From NCBI RefSeq assembly GCF_020103695.1, contig NZ_JAHXBF010000015.1, positions 62,001 through 126,000 on the forward strand: DNA of 64,000 nt, given 5' to 3'. Origin of the DNA: Hyalangium versicolor. Its GTDB lineage: Bacteria; Myxococcota; Myxococcia; Myxococcales; Myxococcaceae. The notes beneath the pieces were generated by a model. It did not search any database, was not told the DNA's origin, and saw only the letters and a program-made list of their open reading frames with translations. Both the position numbers and the translations under genes were made by a program. The stretch's first letter is position 1. Each line of letters starts with the position of its first letter. This document shows, in pieces, positions 34,025 through 43,302 of this stretch.

Positions 34025-36721
34025 TCAGCCCACCGCAGGCTGACTGCCGACGGCCACGGCTGGCACCACCTCCGGCACCCGAGGCCGATAGGCAAGCAGC
34101 CGGAGTCCGTTGGCGACCACGACGAGCGTACTGCCCTCGTGCAGCACCACAGCCTGGCTGATCTGGGTGAGCCCGAAGACGGCGGCGATGATCAGCACCG
34201 CGCTCACCCCGAGCGCGATCACCAGGTTCTGCTTCATCACCCCGGTGGCCTTGTCCGCGAGCCCCAAAGCAAACGGGAGCCGCGAGAGATCGTCGCTCAT
34301 CAGCACCACGTCCGCGGTCTCCAGCGCCGCGTCAGAGCCCGCGCCGCCCATCGCCACTCCCACCGCAGCGGCCGCGAGCGCCGGGGCATCGTTCACCCCG
34401 TCTCCCACCATCGCCACCGCTCGGTGCTTGCCGATCTCACGGATGGCGGTGACCTTGTCGGCGGGCATCAGCGGGGCCCGCGCCTCGTCGATCCCCACCT
34501 GGGAAGCGATCGCGTGGGCCACACGCGAGTTGTCTCCCGAGAGCATCACCGTCCTCTCGATGCCGTGCCCCTTCAGCTCCTGGATGACGTGATGCGCTCC
34601 CGTGCGAACGGTGTCCGCGACACCGAGCACCCCGAGGTAACGCCCTGCCCTGCGCACCACCATCGTCGTCTGCCCGGCTGCCTCGAGCTTCTGCACCTCC
34701 GCGCTGATCTCCGCCGGAATGGCATCGCCTTCGAAGAGGGACAGGCTGCCGACAGCCACCGCCTCCTCGCCGATCTTCGCACGGATGCCCTTGCCGTGGA
34801 TGGCTTCGAGATCCCTGCCCGGCGGCGGCTGGAGCTTCTGCTCGGCGGCGGCATCCACCACCGCGCGGGCCAGCGGATGCGCGGAGAGCGCCTCGACCGA
34901 TGCGGCGGTGGCGAGCAGTTCCTCGCCAGTCACACCCAAGGCCGGAGTGGTGGTGAGCACCTTCGGCCGGCCCACGGTGAGCGTCCCCGTCTTGTCGAAG
35001 GCAATCGCCCGGACTCCTCCGAGCAACTCCAGATAGATGCCGCCCTTGATGAGCACGCCCCCACGGGCCGCCGCCGCCACGGCGGAGAGCACAGCCGAGG
35101 GCGTGGAGATGGCCAGCGCGCAGGGTGAGGCTGCGACGAGCAATGCCACGGCCCGAAGCACGGCTTCCTTGAACGGCGTGCCGAGCAGCACCAACACCGC
35201 CGGGAAGAGCACGGCGGCGACCATCACCAGCGGCGCGAAAGTCTTCTCCAGCCGCTGGGCGAAACGCTGGTTCGGTCCCTTCTGGGCCTCGGCCTGGGCG
35301 ACCATGTCCACCACTCGGGCCAACACCGACTCCGAGGAGAGCCGGGTGACCTCGACCTCCAGCAGCGCCTCGCAGTTGATGGTGCCGGAGAACACCTCAT
35401 CCCCCGGCTTCTTGGGCACGGGGATGGACTCGCCGGTGATGGCCGCCTGTTCGAGCGAGCTCTTGCCCTCGCGAATGACACCGTCCAGAGGCATGCGATC
35501 TCCGGGCCGGACGACGACGCGCTCGCCCACCTGCACCTGGGCCACGGGAACCTCGACGACGTCACTGCCGCGGCGGACTCGAGCCACCTCCGGACGCAGC
35601 TTGCCGAGCGTCTCGATGGACCGGCGTGCGCGATCCATCGCCCGGTGCTCCAGCGCATGGCCCGCGCTGAAGAGGAACAAAAGGAAGGCACCCTCGAACC
35701 AGGCACCGAGCACCGCCGCGCCGATGGCCGCCACCACCATCATCGTCTCGATGTCGATGCGGAGCTGGGCAATGGACTGGATCGAACCGCGGATGGCGAA
35801 GAACCCACCGCTCGCCATACCGAGCGCCCAGACGATCGTCGGGACCAGTGCGGGGACCGGAGCAAAGCGATCCAGCAGCCAACCGGTAACGAGCAGGACG
35901 CCCGACGCCACCACCAGCGGCAGCTCCAGCTTGGGAGCCAGACCTCCACCGTGCGCGTGGTGCGAGCAGACATGGCCCGCGGTGGGCACCTCCAGCCCGA
36001 ACTTCAGCTTCCTGACGCGGGCCTCCACGTCCTCCAGCGAGACTTCCTCGCCGTCGTACTCAATGACGAGACGCTCGCTGGCATACGCCACGCTCGCGGA
36101 GAGAACGCCCTTCATGTGGGCGACGGCGGTCTCGATGATCATGGCCGCATCGGCCGAGTCCATCCCCCGCACGAACCAGGTGAAGTGCTTGTACCGCGCA
36201 GCCACTACCTCGCCGGTGCTCTGCGCGAGCGTGAGCAACTGCGCCACGCTCACCAGTTCGGGCCGGTAGTGGATGCAAACCTCCGGGTAGCCGAGATCTC
36301 GCCGCAGGTGGACATCGGTGATTCCACGCTGCGCTTCGAGCGCATCCTCCAACTTCTCGAAGCGCCCGATGTCATCCGTCTCGCCCGGGAGCGTGCCCTC
36401 CAGATCGAGCTGGAGCGCGACTCCCCCACCCTCGGCCGGCCGGTTCCCCGGAGGCCGGATCCTCTTGGCAGGGGGGGGGTGATGATCGTGATCGTGGTCA
36501 TGGTCGCAGCCAGGACCATGCTCATGGCCGTGGTCATGATGCTCGTGGCCATGATGCGCATGATCGTGGCCGTGCGCGGGATCATGCGCATGACCATGGG
36601 CATGATCATGGTCGTGGTCATGCTTGCACTCGGGGCCGTGCACATGCTTGACGACCAGGGGCTTCTTGCCCCCAGCGCCGACGATCCCGACCAGTTGCCC
36701 GAACTTCTTCGGCTGCGACAT
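34025..36721 (-). CDS. P1B-4-type heavy-metal ATPase with His-rich N-terminus
   Basis: This 898-residue metal pump has TGES (429-432), the TM metal site S532-P-C, phosphorylation motif DKTGT (576-580), HP (in SAHPLARA), MVGDGVNDAPAL and HEGST (861-865). SPC together with HEGxT marks the P1B-4 group, associated with Co, Zn, Fe or Ni export. The N-terminus holds about 25 His in residues 28-81. Two HMA-like folds follow, the second with the normal GMDCxxC replaced by GMDSADAA, so Cys-based metal delivery is lost. ATG at 36721 with GGGAG. It is the last gene of a minus-strand run, 8 bases behind a VWA gene. Confidence 0.93.
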   Translation of the reverse strand: MSQPKKFGQLVGIVGAGGKKPLVVKHVHGPECKHDHDHDHAHGHAHDPAHGHDHAHHGHEHHDHGHEHGPGCDHDHDHDHHPPPAKRIRPPGNRPAEGGGVALQLDLEGTLPGETDDIGRFEKLEDALEAQRGITDVHLRRDLGYPEVCIHYRPELVSVAQLLTLAQSTGEVVAARYKHFTWFVRGMDSADAAMIIETAVAHMKGVLSASVAYASERLVIEYDGEEVSLEDVEARVRKLKFGLEVPTAGHVCSHHAHGGGLAPKLELPLVVASGVLLVTGWLLDRFAPVPALVPTIVWALGMASGGFFAIRGSIQSIAQLRIDIETMMVVAAIGAAVLGAWFEGAFLLFLFSAGHALEHRAMDRARRSIETLGKLRPEVARVRRGSDVVEVPVAQVQVGERVVVRPGDRMPLDGVIREGKSSLEQAAITGESIPVPKKPGDEVFSGTINCEALLEVEVTRLSSESVLARVVDMVAQAEAQKGPNQRFAQRLEKTFAPLVMVAAVLFPAVLVLLGTPFKEAVLRAVALLVAASPCALAISTPSAVLSAVAAAARGGVLIKGGIYLELLGGVRAIAFDKTGTLTVGRPKVLTTTPALGVTGEELLATAASVEALSAHPLARAVVDAAAEQKLQPPPGRDLEAIHGKGIRAKIGEEAVAVGSLSLFEGDAIPAEISAEVQKLEAAGQTTMVVRRAGRYLGVLGVADTVRTGAHHVIQELKGHGIERTVMLSGDNSRVAHAIASQVGIDEARAPLMPADKVTAIREIGKHRAVAMVGDGVNDAPALAAAAVGVAMGGAGSDAALETADVVLMSDDLSRLPFALGLADKATGVMKQNLVIALGVSAVLIIAAVFGLTQISQAVVLHEGSTLVVVANGLRLLAYRPRVPEVVPAVAVGSQPAVG
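36479..36622 (-). repeat. His/Asp/Gly-coding low-complexity tract
   Basis: About 144 bases of CAT/CAC, GAC/GAT and GGC/GGT codons encode residues 34-81 of the ATPase. Such a tract is prone to length change by slippage. Confidence 0.75.
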
Positions 36722-36729
36722 GGTGCTCC

Positions 36730-37701
36730 CTAGTGGCGATGACCGCGATGCGGACGAGGAGCTGGAGCGCTCGCCGGTTCGGGCTCGTGCTCCTCCTCCT
36801 CGTCCTCGTGGTGCTCGTCCTCGTGCTCCTCGGGGATCGGCTGGGTGAAGCGCTGCCCCGCCACTTCGAGGGTGAAGGCCTTGCAAGCCGGCGGCACATC
36901 GAACTCCAGCACCGCGGGCAACCGGCCCTCCCAGGCCTTCAGCACCTTGCCGCCCTCGTCGTAGACCGTGCCACCGGCGGCCACCGTCATCGTGTCATCC
37001 ACGAGCACGGCCACCAGCTCCGCCATCTCCTCCATCCGGTCGGCGATGCGGTGGCACCACAGGTGGCCCACTCCCGGATACTTCTCGTGGGAGATGGCCT
37101 CCATCTGCTCCTCGTCCACGTTGGTGCCCACGCCCACGAACACGAAGTTCATCCGCGGCAGGCGCCCCGCGGCGATCTCCTTCGCCACCTGGGTGGCATA
37201 GGCCTTCACGTCGTTGGGATCGGAGATCTGCGAGTCGGTGATGATCACCGCCAGCCCGCGCCGGGCGCCCACCTGGACCTGCTGCTTCATGTGCGCCACG
37301 AAGTCTCGCAGCACCGGCAGCATCACCGTGGCCTTCCCGTAGAACTTCGGCCCCGGGAAGCGGTAGTCCTTCGCCTGGGGGCCCGTGAGGTCCCCCACCA
37401 TCTCGAGCTGGCTCCCATCCGCCGTGGCCCAGTAGGCCACGCGCACCATGCCGTCGCGGTCCTTGCTCGCCAGATACTCGAGCATCCACCGCATCTGCGG
37501 CTCGACCTGGTTCTTCACCGGCGCGAGCTTCGCGAGGATGCCGCGCGGGCCATACTCGTTCTCCATGCTCGCCGAGCCATCCATGTAGAGGGCCACATCC
37601 AGCCCCTCCACGGTGGGATCGTGCAGGAGCGTGGCCACCACCTTGTTCCCCGTCCGGTGGACGTCCGAGAACGGTTTGACGACGACCTCGTGGCCAGCCA
37701 T
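36730..37701 (-). CDS. VWA-domain protein with His/acidic tail, paralogue 2
   Basis: The 323-residue cytoplasmic protein (no signal) has a VWA fold with MIDAS residues D41-G-S43-A-S45 and later T in GKATVMLP and D in IITDSQISD. A C-terminal beta domain (EGRLPAVLEFDVPPACKAFTLEVAG) is followed by a tail of about 40 residues rich in His, Glu and Asp ending HRGHRH. It is about 50% identical by eye to the upstream paralogue. TGATG overlap with that gene implies coupling. Role unknown; VWA domains bind partners through a metal ion. Confidence 0.85.
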   Translation of the reverse strand: MAGHEVVVKPFSDVHRTGNKVVATLLHDPTVEGLDVALYMDGSASMENEYGPRGILAKLAPVKNQVEPQMRWMLEYLASKDRDGMVRVAYWATADGSQLEMVGDLTGPQAKDYRFPGPKFYGKATVMLPVLRDFVAHMKQQVQVGARRGLAVIITDSQISDPNDVKAYATQVAKEIAAGRLPRMNFVFVGVGTNVDEEQMEAISHEKYPGVGHLWCHRIADRMEEMAELVAVLVDDTMTVAAGGTVYDEGGKVLKAWEGRLPAVLEFDVPPACKAFTLEVAGQRFTQPIPEEHEDEHHEDEEEEHEPEPASAPAPRPHRGHRH

Positions 37702-38639
37702 CAGTGATGGTCCTCCTCATCCTCGTCGTGATGCTCCTCGTCCGGCAGCGGCTGCGTGTAGCGCTGGCCGTTCACCTCAAGCGTGAAGCTCCGAGCGCCC
37801 TCGGGCACCTCGAACTCGAGCACCGCCGGCAACCGGCCCTCGTAGCTCTTCAGCACCTTGCCCCTGTCGTCGTAGATGGTGCCGCCCGCGGCCACGGTCA
37901 TGTTCTCGTCCACGAGCACCGCTACCAGCTCCGCTACCTGGGTGATCTCCGCGGCGATGCGGTGGCACCACAGGTGCCCGACGCCCTTGTACTCAGCGTG
38001 GGCGATCTCCTCGAGCTGCTCCTCATCCACGTCGTCCCCCACGCCCACCAGGATGAAGTTGATCCGCGGCAGGCGCCCGGCGGCGATCTCCCGCGCGAGC
38101 TCCGCCGAGAAGATCTGCACCTCGTCCATATCGCTCAGCCGGCCGTCCGTGACGATGACCGCGCAGCCCCGCTTGGCGCCCTCGCGGATCTGCTCCTTGA
38201 GGTACCGGACGTAGTCCTTCATGGCCGGCGCCAGGCACGTGTTGTTGCCCAGCTTCTTGGCGCCCGGGAACTTGTACTGCTTGACGTCCACGCCCTTGAG
38301 CTCGCCGATCACCTCCACGTCCTTCCCGGAGGCGCCGCACGCCCAGTAGGCCACGCGCAGCATGCCGTTGCGATCCTTGGTGGCCAGGTACTCGAGCATC
38401 CACTGCACCTGGGGCTCGACCTGGTTGGCCGGATCCTTCAAGGGAGCGCCCCGGATCCACTCCAGGAAGCTGCGAGAGGCCCGCTTGTACTCGTATTCCT
38501 CGCGCATGCTGCCCGACGCATCCATGTAGATGGCCATGTCCAGGCCCTCCACCGTGGGGTCATGCAAGAGCGTGGCGCGGACGTGATCCCCCTCGCGGTG
38601 GAGATCCGAAAACGGTTCGACCGGCTTCTCGTGTCCCAT
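37701..38639 (-). CDS. VWA-domain protein with His/acidic tail, paralogue 1
   Basis: The 312-residue protein has MIDAS D40-A-S42-G-S44, TDGRLSD, and shares LHDPTVEGLD, NQVEPQ(V/M)(Q/R)WMLEYLA and GVGHLWCHRIA with the following gene. An extra internal segment (RASRSFLEWIRGAPLKDP) differs. It ends in a short His/Asp/Glu tail. No signal peptide. AAAGGGG precedes the ATG. The vWA subtype resembles those in tellurium-resistance-type clusters in a general way, but no ter gene is visible here. Confidence 0.85.
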   Translation of the reverse strand: MGHEKPVEPFSDLHREGDHVRATLLHDPTVEGLDMAIYMDASGSMREEYEYKRASRSFLEWIRGAPLKDPANQVEPQVQWMLEYLATKDRNGMLRVAYWACGASGKDVEVIGELKGVDVKQYKFPGAKKLGNNTCLAPAMKDYVRYLKEQIREGAKRGCAVIVTDGRLSDMDEVQIFSAELAREIAAGRLPRINFILVGVGDDVDEEQLEEIAHAEYKGVGHLWCHRIAAEITQVAELVAVLVDENMTVAAGGTIYDDRGKVLKSYEGRLPAVLEFEVPEGARSFTLEVNGQRYTQPLPDEEHHDEDEEDHH

Positions 38640-38695
38640 CGTTCCCCTTTCTGAGATGGGGGAACGCTAGCACTCCTGGGAGTGAGGACGGGAGA

Positions 38696-40099
38696 TCAGC
38701 TCTCGAAGTCGGACATCCAATCCGGCTTCTTCGCGGACTCCGGCTCGGCAGCCGTGGGCTCGCGTCGCGGACGAGCCGCGGCGGGCGGGGCCGGAGCGAG
38801 CGCAGGTGCCGCTGGTGGCGTGACAACGGGCGAAGGGGCAGACGCGCTGGGAGCGAAGTCCGAGAGCCACTCGGGAGCCTTGGATGCGGCCGGAGCCTTC
38901 GGGGGAAGCGCGGGGATGGACGACCGCGAGCGAGTGAGCTTCGACTTTCCACCCTTGGTGTGGCCATGGGCGTCGAGGAAGTCATTCATCCAGTCGCTCG
39001 GGCGAGCGGGCGGCGGGGGCGGACGCGGAGGAATGTACGGAGCCGGCCGCTCGGTGTGCGCCGGCACCGAGGGGATGCCCCCTCCCCTCACAGGCGTACC
39101 GTTCCCGGGCCGGATCAACGCACGCAGGGCACGCTCCGCCTCATTGGGCCAGCCGGGGATCACCCCGAGCGCACGCCGCGCCAGTTCGATGAACTCGGGG
39201 GCCGCGGCCTCGGGGGGAACCTTCACCTTCTCCGCATTCAGCCAGCCCGCCAGCTTCCCCACCAAGCCGCCGCGCGGGCTACGCAGGATGGCCTCGTCGC
39301 CATTCACCTCGTAACCCTGCGCCTGCAGCTCCACGAGGGCCTGGATGCGGCTGGGCACGGGCAGCTCCATGAGGCGAAGCAGCTCCGGGCCGCCATGCTC
39401 TCGAGCGTCCTGCTGGAGCTGCTCCAGCACGTCATGGAGGATGTCCGCCACGAGCCGATCGTTCGCGGCGTTGCGCACCTGCATGTCCATGGGAACAGCC
39501 GGGTACGCCAGCACCAGCCCGCGCCCCTGGGCGAGCACGTCGGGGCGATCTCCGGGCAGCAGCGCGTGATGGCTGCGTGGCGCCGTCTTGCTCTCGGGAT
39601 CCTGCGTATAGACGAAGGCATCGCTCGCGCCATGCACCAGGCCCGCGAGCACTGCCCCCCGGTTCACGGTGAGTTGCCCCGGAAAACGTGCCAGCGCATC
39701 GCCCGGCCACGGCCCCATCAGCGAGCCATAGAGATAAACCGGATCATTCACGCCCTCCTCGTCCGCGGGGTGCTCGACGAGCTCCACCGAGAAGAAGAAG
39801 AGCTCGGAGGCGGCGAGCCTCCGGGGAGTACGCCCAGAGGCGACCTCGTGGTGCGCGAGCTGGACCTGGGCACTGGCCGGGAGCGACGCTCGCTCACTGC
39901 CGGGCACGGCCATCATCTGGCCCACCGCGTCGAGCCCGACGATCCACTCCTGCTCGCCCAGGTAGCCCGCTTCCAGGCGGAACGTGTCCACGATGTTCAC
40001 CACGGCCGAAGCATCCGGACGAACAGGCTCGGCCGGGGAGGCAGCGTGGGGAACGAAGTAGCGTGGATGGCTCAAGGCGGAGCCGCAAGGCTCGCCCAA
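38696..40099 (-). CDS. Unrecognised protein with three (D/E)W-x2-DF motifs
   Basis: The 467-residue protein is not recognised. Residues 30-340 look globular, with no signal or TM segment. From about 340 it becomes Pro/Ala-rich and disordered, and carries three copies of one short motif: DWMNDF (W370), EWLSDF (W411) and DWMSDF (W461, three residues from the end). Such repeated acidic-aromatic motifs usually bind a partner domain; the two neighbouring VWA proteins are candidates. The start is a TTG without a good ribosome site, so the first residues are uncertain. It lies 56 bases ahead of VWA paralogue 1. Confidence 0.75.
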   Translation of the reverse strand: MGEPCGSALSHPRYFVPHAASPAEPVRPDASAVVNIVDTFRLEAGYLGEQEWIVGLDAVGQMMAVPGSERASLPASAQVQLAHHEVASGRTPRRLAASELFFFSVELVEHPADEEGVNDPVYLYGSLMGPWPGDALARFPGQLTVNRGAVLAGLVHGASDAFVYTQDPESKTAPRSHHALLPGDRPDVLAQGRGLVLAYPAVPMDMQVRNAANDRLVADILHDVLEQLQQDAREHGGPELLRLMELPVPSRIQALVELQAQGYEVNGDEAILRSPRGGLVGKLAGWLNAEKVKVPPEAAAPEFIELARRALGVIPGWPNEAERALRALIRPGNGTPVRGGGIPSVPAHTERPAPYIPPRPPPPPARPSDWMNDFLDAHGHTKGGKSKLTRSRSSIPALPPKAPAASKAPEWLSDFAPSASAPSPVVTPPAAPALAPAPPAAARPRREPTAAEPESAKKPDWMSDFES

Positions 40100-40156
40100 C
40101 GCCGCGGGGAGCGCAAGCCGATGCGGTTCCCCCGGTTCGGCTCGAAGCCTGCCCTG

Positions 40157-41548
40157 CTATCCCGCCTTGGCCCCGCTCTCGACGGGAACCGGCTCGTGGT
40201 GCTCTTCGCTCGCCTCATGGTGATGCTCATCGAACGGGAGCTTGCCCGACAGCACCTGCTCCGCCCGATCCCGATCGATCTCTCCGGTCCACTGGCCGAT
40301 GAGCACGGTGGCAATCGCATTGCCGGCGAAGTTCGTCAGCGCGCGCGCCTCGGACATGAAGCGGTCGATGCCTACGATGAACCCGACGCCATCCACCAAT
40401 TCGGGCCGATGGGACTGCAAGCCGCCCGCGAGGGTGGCGATTCCAGCGCCCGTCACTCCCGCGGCGCCCTTCGACGCGACGATCATGAACAACAGCAGGG
40501 AGATCTGCTCGCCGAGCGCCAGCGGTTTGCCAAGCGCGTTGGCGATGAAGAGCGAGGCCATGGTGAGGTAGATGGCCGTACCATCGAGGTTGAACGAGTA
40601 GCCCGTCGGCACGACGACGCCCACCACGGGCCGCGAGACGCCCAGGTGCTCCATCTTCGCGATGAGCCGGGGCAGTGCCGTCTCGGAGGATGACGTCGAC
40701 AGGATGAGGAGGAACTCGCGGGCCAGGTACTTCAGCAGCCGGAACACGGAGAAGCCCGTCGCCAGCCGGAGGATCGTCCCGAGCACGACGAACACGAAGA
40801 CGATGCACGTCGCGTAGAAGCCCAGCATGATGACCGCGAGGCTCTTGAGCGCATCGATGCCCGTGGCCCCGACGACGGCGGCCATGGCGCCGAATGCTCC
40901 CACGGGCGCCGCCCACATGACCATCGACAGCACCTTGAACACGAGGCGCTGGAAGTAGGCGATCGCCCGCAGAATGGGAGCTCCCGTGGTGCCCATGCCC
41001 TGGACCGCGAAGCCCACGAGCAGCGCCACGAGCAGGGCCTGGAGCACCTCTCCCGAGGTCAGCGCGGACACGAGCGTCGACGGGATGACGCTGAGGATGA
41101 AGTCGGTCGTGCTCTTGCTTTCTCCACCTCCGGCCTTGGCCCCCGCACCGCGCAGGGCCTCGGTGAGCTGGAGATGGGCGCCGGGGTGCAGCAGGTTGCC
41201 AACGACGAGGCCAATGGTCAGCGCCACCGTGGACATGCACAGGAAGTAGCCGAGCGCCAGCCCGCCCACATGCCCCACCTTCGCAGCCTGACGCACCGAG
41301 CCAACGCCCAGCACGATGGTGCAGAAGATGATGGGGCTGATCATCATCTTCACGAGGCTGACGAAGCCGCTGCCCAGCGGCTTGAGCGATTTGGCGAACT
41401 CCGGAGCGGCGAGCCCGACGATGACGCCCGCGACGGCCGCCACGATGACGGCGATGTACAGGTGGTGCGACTTGACGCGGCGAGTCCCCTGCGGCCCGTG
41501 GCTGGAAGCCAGTGAAGCTTCGGCGCCGGTATGGATGTCGCTCCCCAT
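40157..41548 (-). CDS. dctA: Dicarboxylate/cation symporter, DctA type
   Basis: This 463-residue secondary transporter has eight TM helices and two re-entrant loops. It shows LSTSSSETALPRL (HP1), PTGYSFNLDGTAIY (TM7), ASKGAAGVTGAG (HP2) and RALTNFAGNAIATVL (TM8), the DAACS pattern, closest to DctA. It would import C4-dicarboxylates with protons or sodium. The C-terminus has an unusual His/Glu tail (DEHHHEASEEHHEP). GGGGGAGAGA precedes the ATG. It lies 57 bases upstream of the unknown gene of the VWA/ATPase run and may share its transcript. Confidence 0.85.
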   Translation of the reverse strand: MGSDIHTGAEASLASSHGPQGTRRVKSHHLYIAVIVAAVAGVIVGLAAPEFAKSLKPLGSGFVSLVKMMISPIIFCTIVLGVGSVRQAAKVGHVGGLALGYFLCMSTVALTIGLVVGNLLHPGAHLQLTEALRGAGAKAGGGESKSTTDFILSVIPSTLVSALTSGEVLQALLVALLVGFAVQGMGTTGAPILRAIAYFQRLVFKVLSMVMWAAPVGAFGAMAAVVGATGIDALKSLAVIMLGFYATCIVFVFVVLGTILRLATGFSVFRLLKYLAREFLLILSTSSSETALPRLIAKMEHLGVSRPVVGVVVPTGYSFNLDGTAIYLTMASLFIANALGKPLALGEQISLLLFMIVASKGAAGVTGAGIATLAGGLQSHRPELVDGVGFIVGIDRFMSEARALTNFAGNAIATVLIGQWTGEIDRDRAEQVLSGKLPFDEHHHEASEEHHEPVPVESGAKAG

Positions 41549-41813
41549 CGATTCTCTCCCCCGTCGGTGCGGGCTCCGCGATACACGGGCCGGCGGCGCG
41601 TCAGCCTACCTCAAGGGAGGGGAGAACCTCTGCTGGCGGGTTGACCGGCCCTACTCCGGGTGGTACCCAACGCTTGCTGGGCCGCAGCAGTGACGCTGCT
41701 GCGGGTCTCCTCCCCGAGGAGGCGCACAAAGCTACGTCACCTGGACCCGTGGGCAGCGATGCCCGAGACACGGGGAGGTGGCGAGCTTCGTCACCTCCCC
41801 AGAGGATGTAGAG

Positions 41814-42470
41814 ATGAGCCCGAAGCTTCCCCCTGATGAAGTGAGTACCGCCTACGACGTCTGGGCCGACGTCTACGACTCCCAGACCAACGCGACGCGC
41901 GACCTGGATGCCATCGTCCTCCACGCGCAGGACCCCGCGTTGTTCCAAGGGGACGTCCTGGAGATCGGCTGCGGCACCGGCAAGAACACCGAGTGGCTTG
42001 CTCCGAGAGCTCGCAGCGTGCTCGCGCTGGACGGCTCGGAGAACATGCTGAAGCGCGCGCGCCAGCGCCCGGGTGTCCAGCACGTCCGGTTCCTCCAGCA
42101 CGATCTGCGCGAGACCTGGCCGGCTCCGGATGCCTCATTCGACACCGTCACCTGCAACCTGGTGCTGGAGCACATCGAAGGGCTCTCCTTCGTCTTCTCC
42201 GAGGCGAAGCGCGTGCTCCGTCCCGGGGGCTCCTTCTTCGTCTGCGAGCTGCACCCCCTCCGGCAGCTCCAGGGCAAGCAGGCCCACTTCATGAATCCCC
42301 AGACCGGCACCCTTCAGATGGTGCGGGCCCACCTGCACGACATCTCGGACTACTTGAACGCGGCCCTGAGCGCCGGCCTCGTCCTGGCCCAGGCGCAGGA
42401 CTGCCGGGATGCCAGTGATCCAAGGACGGGAGTGCCTCGACTGCTCGCGCTGCGCTGGCGCAAGCCCTGA
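41814..42470 (+). CDS. SAM-dependent methyltransferase, class I
   Basis: This 218-residue protein has motif I VLEIGCGTGKNTEWLA, the acidic strand-2 residue in VLALDGSENML, motif II-like FDTVTCNLVLEHI and RVLRPGGSFFV, as in UbiE/COQ5-type enzymes. It transfers a methyl group from SAM to a small molecule of unknown identity. The ATG at 41814 is preferred over a GTG at 41778 because GAGG lies 8 bases upstream. It is convergent with the next gene. Confidence 0.85.
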   Translation: MSPKLPPDEVSTAYDVWADVYDSQTNATRDLDAIVLHAQDPALFQGDVLEIGCGTGKNTEWLAPRARSVLALDGSENMLKRARQRPGVQHVRFLQHDLRETWPAPDASFDTVTCNLVLEHIEGLSFVFSEAKRVLRPGGSFFVCELHPLRQLQGKQAHFMNPQTGTLQMVRAHLHDISDYLNAALSAGLVLAQAQDCRDASDPRTGVPRLLALRWRKP

Positions 42471-42488
42471 GTGTCGAGAGGCTGTGCG

Positions 42489-43298
42489 TCAGGGGGCGGC
42501 GACGAAGCAATAGATTCCACCGTAGCCACCGCCCCCACCCACCGTGGAGCCACTGCCTCCTCCACCGGAGTTGGAGAGGGTGACTCCCGGCGCGCAACCC
42601 GGCGCCTGATGATCCGACATCCAGTTGCCTCCATTGGAAGGATTGGAGGCGCTGCGAGGCCAGGAGTGGCCGATCATCGGCCGACCGGTGGAACCGGCTG
42701 AGCTCGTCCAGTCATTGCACGTGTTGCCCATGCCGCCACCGACGAACTGCCCCTGCTTCGTCGAGCCCGTGAGGGTGTCGTGGTTGTCCACGCCCTGGTG
42801 GTTGGGCTCGCCGCGCTCGTTGGGCAGATCATTCATGATCTGCGAGTTCCCCTGGGGGCGCGAGCTGAGGAGGCCGGCCTTGTTCGAGGCCACGAGCCGA
42901 CCGGTGCGGTCGTACCAGGGGCCCTCTCCGATGCGATCGATGGCGTGGACGGGCCCCCCACTCGAGCCACCCGTGGATGCGCTCAAGAAAGCGCGCCAGG
43001 TCTTCGCCCCGGCACCGGGCACGGCCATCTCCGCGATGGTCCGGCAGATCTTGTCCGCGCCGGCCAGCCCCGTGGCCTCACCGAAGCGGAGATCGCCGCC
43101 GAAGCCATTCTGGCTCCCGGAGAGCTGGCGCATCGCCTCGATGCTGGTCACGAAGAAGCTGAAGCTCGAAGGATCCGTGCTGACTTCATCCGACCCTTCC
43201 CCGCCCGTCTCCGGATCCGTCCCGGAGTTCTCCGCGCCGCAGGCAGCGACACAGCTGCCGACGATTCCAAGCACAACGATGAATCTGATCTTCAGCAT
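42489..43298 (-). CDS. Lipoprotein with endostatin/C-type-lectin-like domain
   Basis: The 269-residue protein has lipobox CVAAC (Cys20) and an Asp/Glu/Gly/Ser linker. A domain from about 47 to the end follows the endostatin-like bacterial pattern: GLAGADKICRTIAE, WRAFLSAS, IGEGPWYDRTGRLVA, DTLTGSTKQGQ, NTCNDWTS, GHSWPR and final GGIYCFVAA. Relatives are surface adhesins or matrix-binding proteins. Translation may be controlled by a hairpin covering its ribosome site. Confidence 0.75.
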   Translation of the reverse strand: MLKIRFIVVLGIVGSCVAACGAENSGTDPETGGEGSDEVSTDPSSFSFFVTSIEAMRQLSGSQNGFGGDLRFGEATGLAGADKICRTIAEMAVPGAGAKTWRAFLSASTGGSSGGPVHAIDRIGEGPWYDRTGRLVASNKAGLLSSRPQGNSQIMNDLPNERGEPNHQGVDNHDTLTGSTKQGQFVGGGMGNTCNDWTSSAGSTGRPMIGHSWPRSASNPSNGGNWMSDHQAPGCAPGVTLSNSGGGGSGSTVGGGGGYGGIYCFVAAP

Positions 43299-43302
43299 GG
43301 GA

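Noticed and set aside
37701..38639. Tellurium-resistance (ter) cluster
   Set aside because: VWA proteins are present, but no TerD/TerC/TerB-like gene is seen; the resemblance is only at the level of the VWA fold.
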